Shown here in pieces: positions 6,212 through 6,648 of a stretch of DNA of 6,648 nt. This stretch comes from Bacteroidia bacterium (lineage in GTDB: Bacteria; Bacteroidota; Bacteroidia; Bacteroidales; Azobacteroidaceae). Made by a program: the position numbers and the translations under genes. The DNA is taken from assembly GCA_025996695.1 (NCBI GenBank), contig BNTP01000117.1, positions 1 to 6,648 on the forward strand, read 5' to 3'. The notes below the pieces were generated by a model. That model had not been told where the DNA came from. It was given only the letters and a program-made list of their open reading frames with translations, and searched no databases. Within the stretch, counting starts at the first letter, position 1. Each line of letters starts with the position of its first letter.

Positions 6212-6455
6212 CTTTATTTATAAATTTAAATTCTCGCTCTTTCGACTTCGCGAGTGTCTTGTCCTGTTTGAATAGTGGCAGCTCTATATGTAAATGTTTA
6301 TTGTTGGATACTTTTCCGGCAATCCGTAGAATTGCATCGATCGGTAGAAAATACGACATGCGTGGGTGGGGACGATTTATTTTTCTACCAAGCGATGCAT
6401 TCCTATCGGGATGCGGGCGAATTTTTATAACATCTCAAAAAAAGAATTAACGCTT
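6212..6455. repeat. Palindromic repeat cluster upstream of the DUF4234 gene
   Basis: I find no gene in these 244 nt. An imperfect inverted repeat of about 24 nt pairs 6329-6352 (GAATTGCATCGATCGGTAGA...) with 6379-6402 (...CTACCAAGCGATGCATTC), with two mismatches and small gaps. It overlaps a second hairpin, GCATTCC/GGGATGC (6397-6403 with 6408-6414, one G-U pair). The tail 6427-6450 (starting ATAACATCTCAAAAAAAG) matches 1817-1840 (ATAGCACCTCAAAAAAAG) at 19 of 24 positions, which links this cluster to the fabH-era block. The minus-strand promoter for the two-gene operon should lie here, but I cannot place a TTTG/TAnnTTTG pair with confidence. Confidence 0.7.
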
Positions 6456-6648
6456 TTATTCATCTTTTGTTCCTCCTGCTTCCATTTGCGCTTTTTCTTC
6501 CAGAGTGATTTCTTTCTTCAGAAGAAAAATCAACTGTAGTCCTTTTGTCCCAACAACAGCAGTAGAATATGTTTGAACAAATTCCCAGCCCTGTAAACCC
6601 ATATAATTCAATGCGTCAATCATCGAATTAAATTTGATTTTTTCACCG
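6456..6648 (-). CDS. 3' end of a small conserved hypothetical protein
   Basis: The last 63 codons and the TAA (6456-6458) of a minus-strand gene that runs off the right edge. The visible part reads GEKIKFNSMIDALNYMGLQG, then WEFVQTYST, a hydrophobic strand GLQLIFLLKKE and a charged tail EEKAQMEAGGTKDE. The pattern KIxFNSMIDALNYMxxQGWEFV is one I recognise from small (roughly 100-150 aa) Bacteroidota proteins of unknown function. Codon use and composition are ordinary, and no stop breaks the frame. A 244-nt repeat-bearing spacer separates it from the DUF4234 gene, so co-transcription is uncertain. Confidence 0.8.
   Translation of the reverse strand, partial: GEKIKFNSMIDALNYMGLQGWEFVQTYSTAVVGTKGLQLIFLLKKEITLEEKAQMEAGGTKDE

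Noticed and set aside
6070..6450. 126-codon + strand open frame over the DUF4234 start and its upstream spacer
   Set aside because: It is antisense to a membrane-protein gene and then runs through a palindromic repeat cluster; the translation is not protein-like.

Overview
The window looks like chromosomal DNA from a member of the Bacteroidota, most likely Bacteroidales or a close relative. Three things point there: the gene order (acidic ORF end) - rpmF - fabH - era, A/T-rich gene leaders without clear Shine-Dalgarno sequences, and a lipoprotein with a Bacteroidota-style surface-export signature and a FISUMP (Fibrobacter succinogenes major paralogous) domain. Ribosomal protein L32 is the zinc-ligand-free form that I associate with Flavobacteriia more than with Bacteroides, so the exact family is open.

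Left part (1-2793, + strand). This is a housekeeping run: the 3' end of an acidic ORF (probably DUF177/YceD), rpmF (L32), fabH (overlapping rpmF by 4 nt as ATGA) and era (GTPase for 16S rRNA and 30S maturation). It links translation, fatty-acid initiation and ribosome assembly. A 622-nt non-coding block (1287-1908) separates fabH from era. It is bounded by inverted A/T-rich repeats that overlap the fabH stop at one end and reach the era start codon at the other. Inside it is a series of GC-rich hairpins, including a 37-bp imperfect inverted repeat enclosing a perfect 19-bp hairpin.

Middle (2794-3470). There is no intact gene here. It holds a second, inverted relative of part of the fabH-era repeat block, an intrinsic terminator serving the minus strand (3063-3108), and a decayed coding remnant (3229-3416, minus strand) directly downstream of the lipoprotein gene.

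Right part (3471-6211, - strand). A probable two-gene operon: a small DUF4234-type membrane protein, then, 5 nt later, a 777-aa lipoprotein with an N-terminal beta-rich region, a bacterial Ig-like (BIG2) domain and a C-terminal FISUMP domain. It converges on era. Upstream (6212-6455) lies another palindromic repeat cluster that shares a 24-nt tail with the fabH-era block. The right edge holds the 3' end of a further minus-strand gene, a short protein family of unknown function.

The main points of interest are the dispersed repeat family seen in three intergenic spaces, and the lipoprotein C-terminus with a decayed possible duplicate behind it. FISUMP/C-type-lectin-like ends are known as variable domains of diversity-generating retroelements, but no reverse transcriptase or template repeat is visible here. 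I see no complete new system, no CRISPR array, no tRNA or rRNA, and no transposase.
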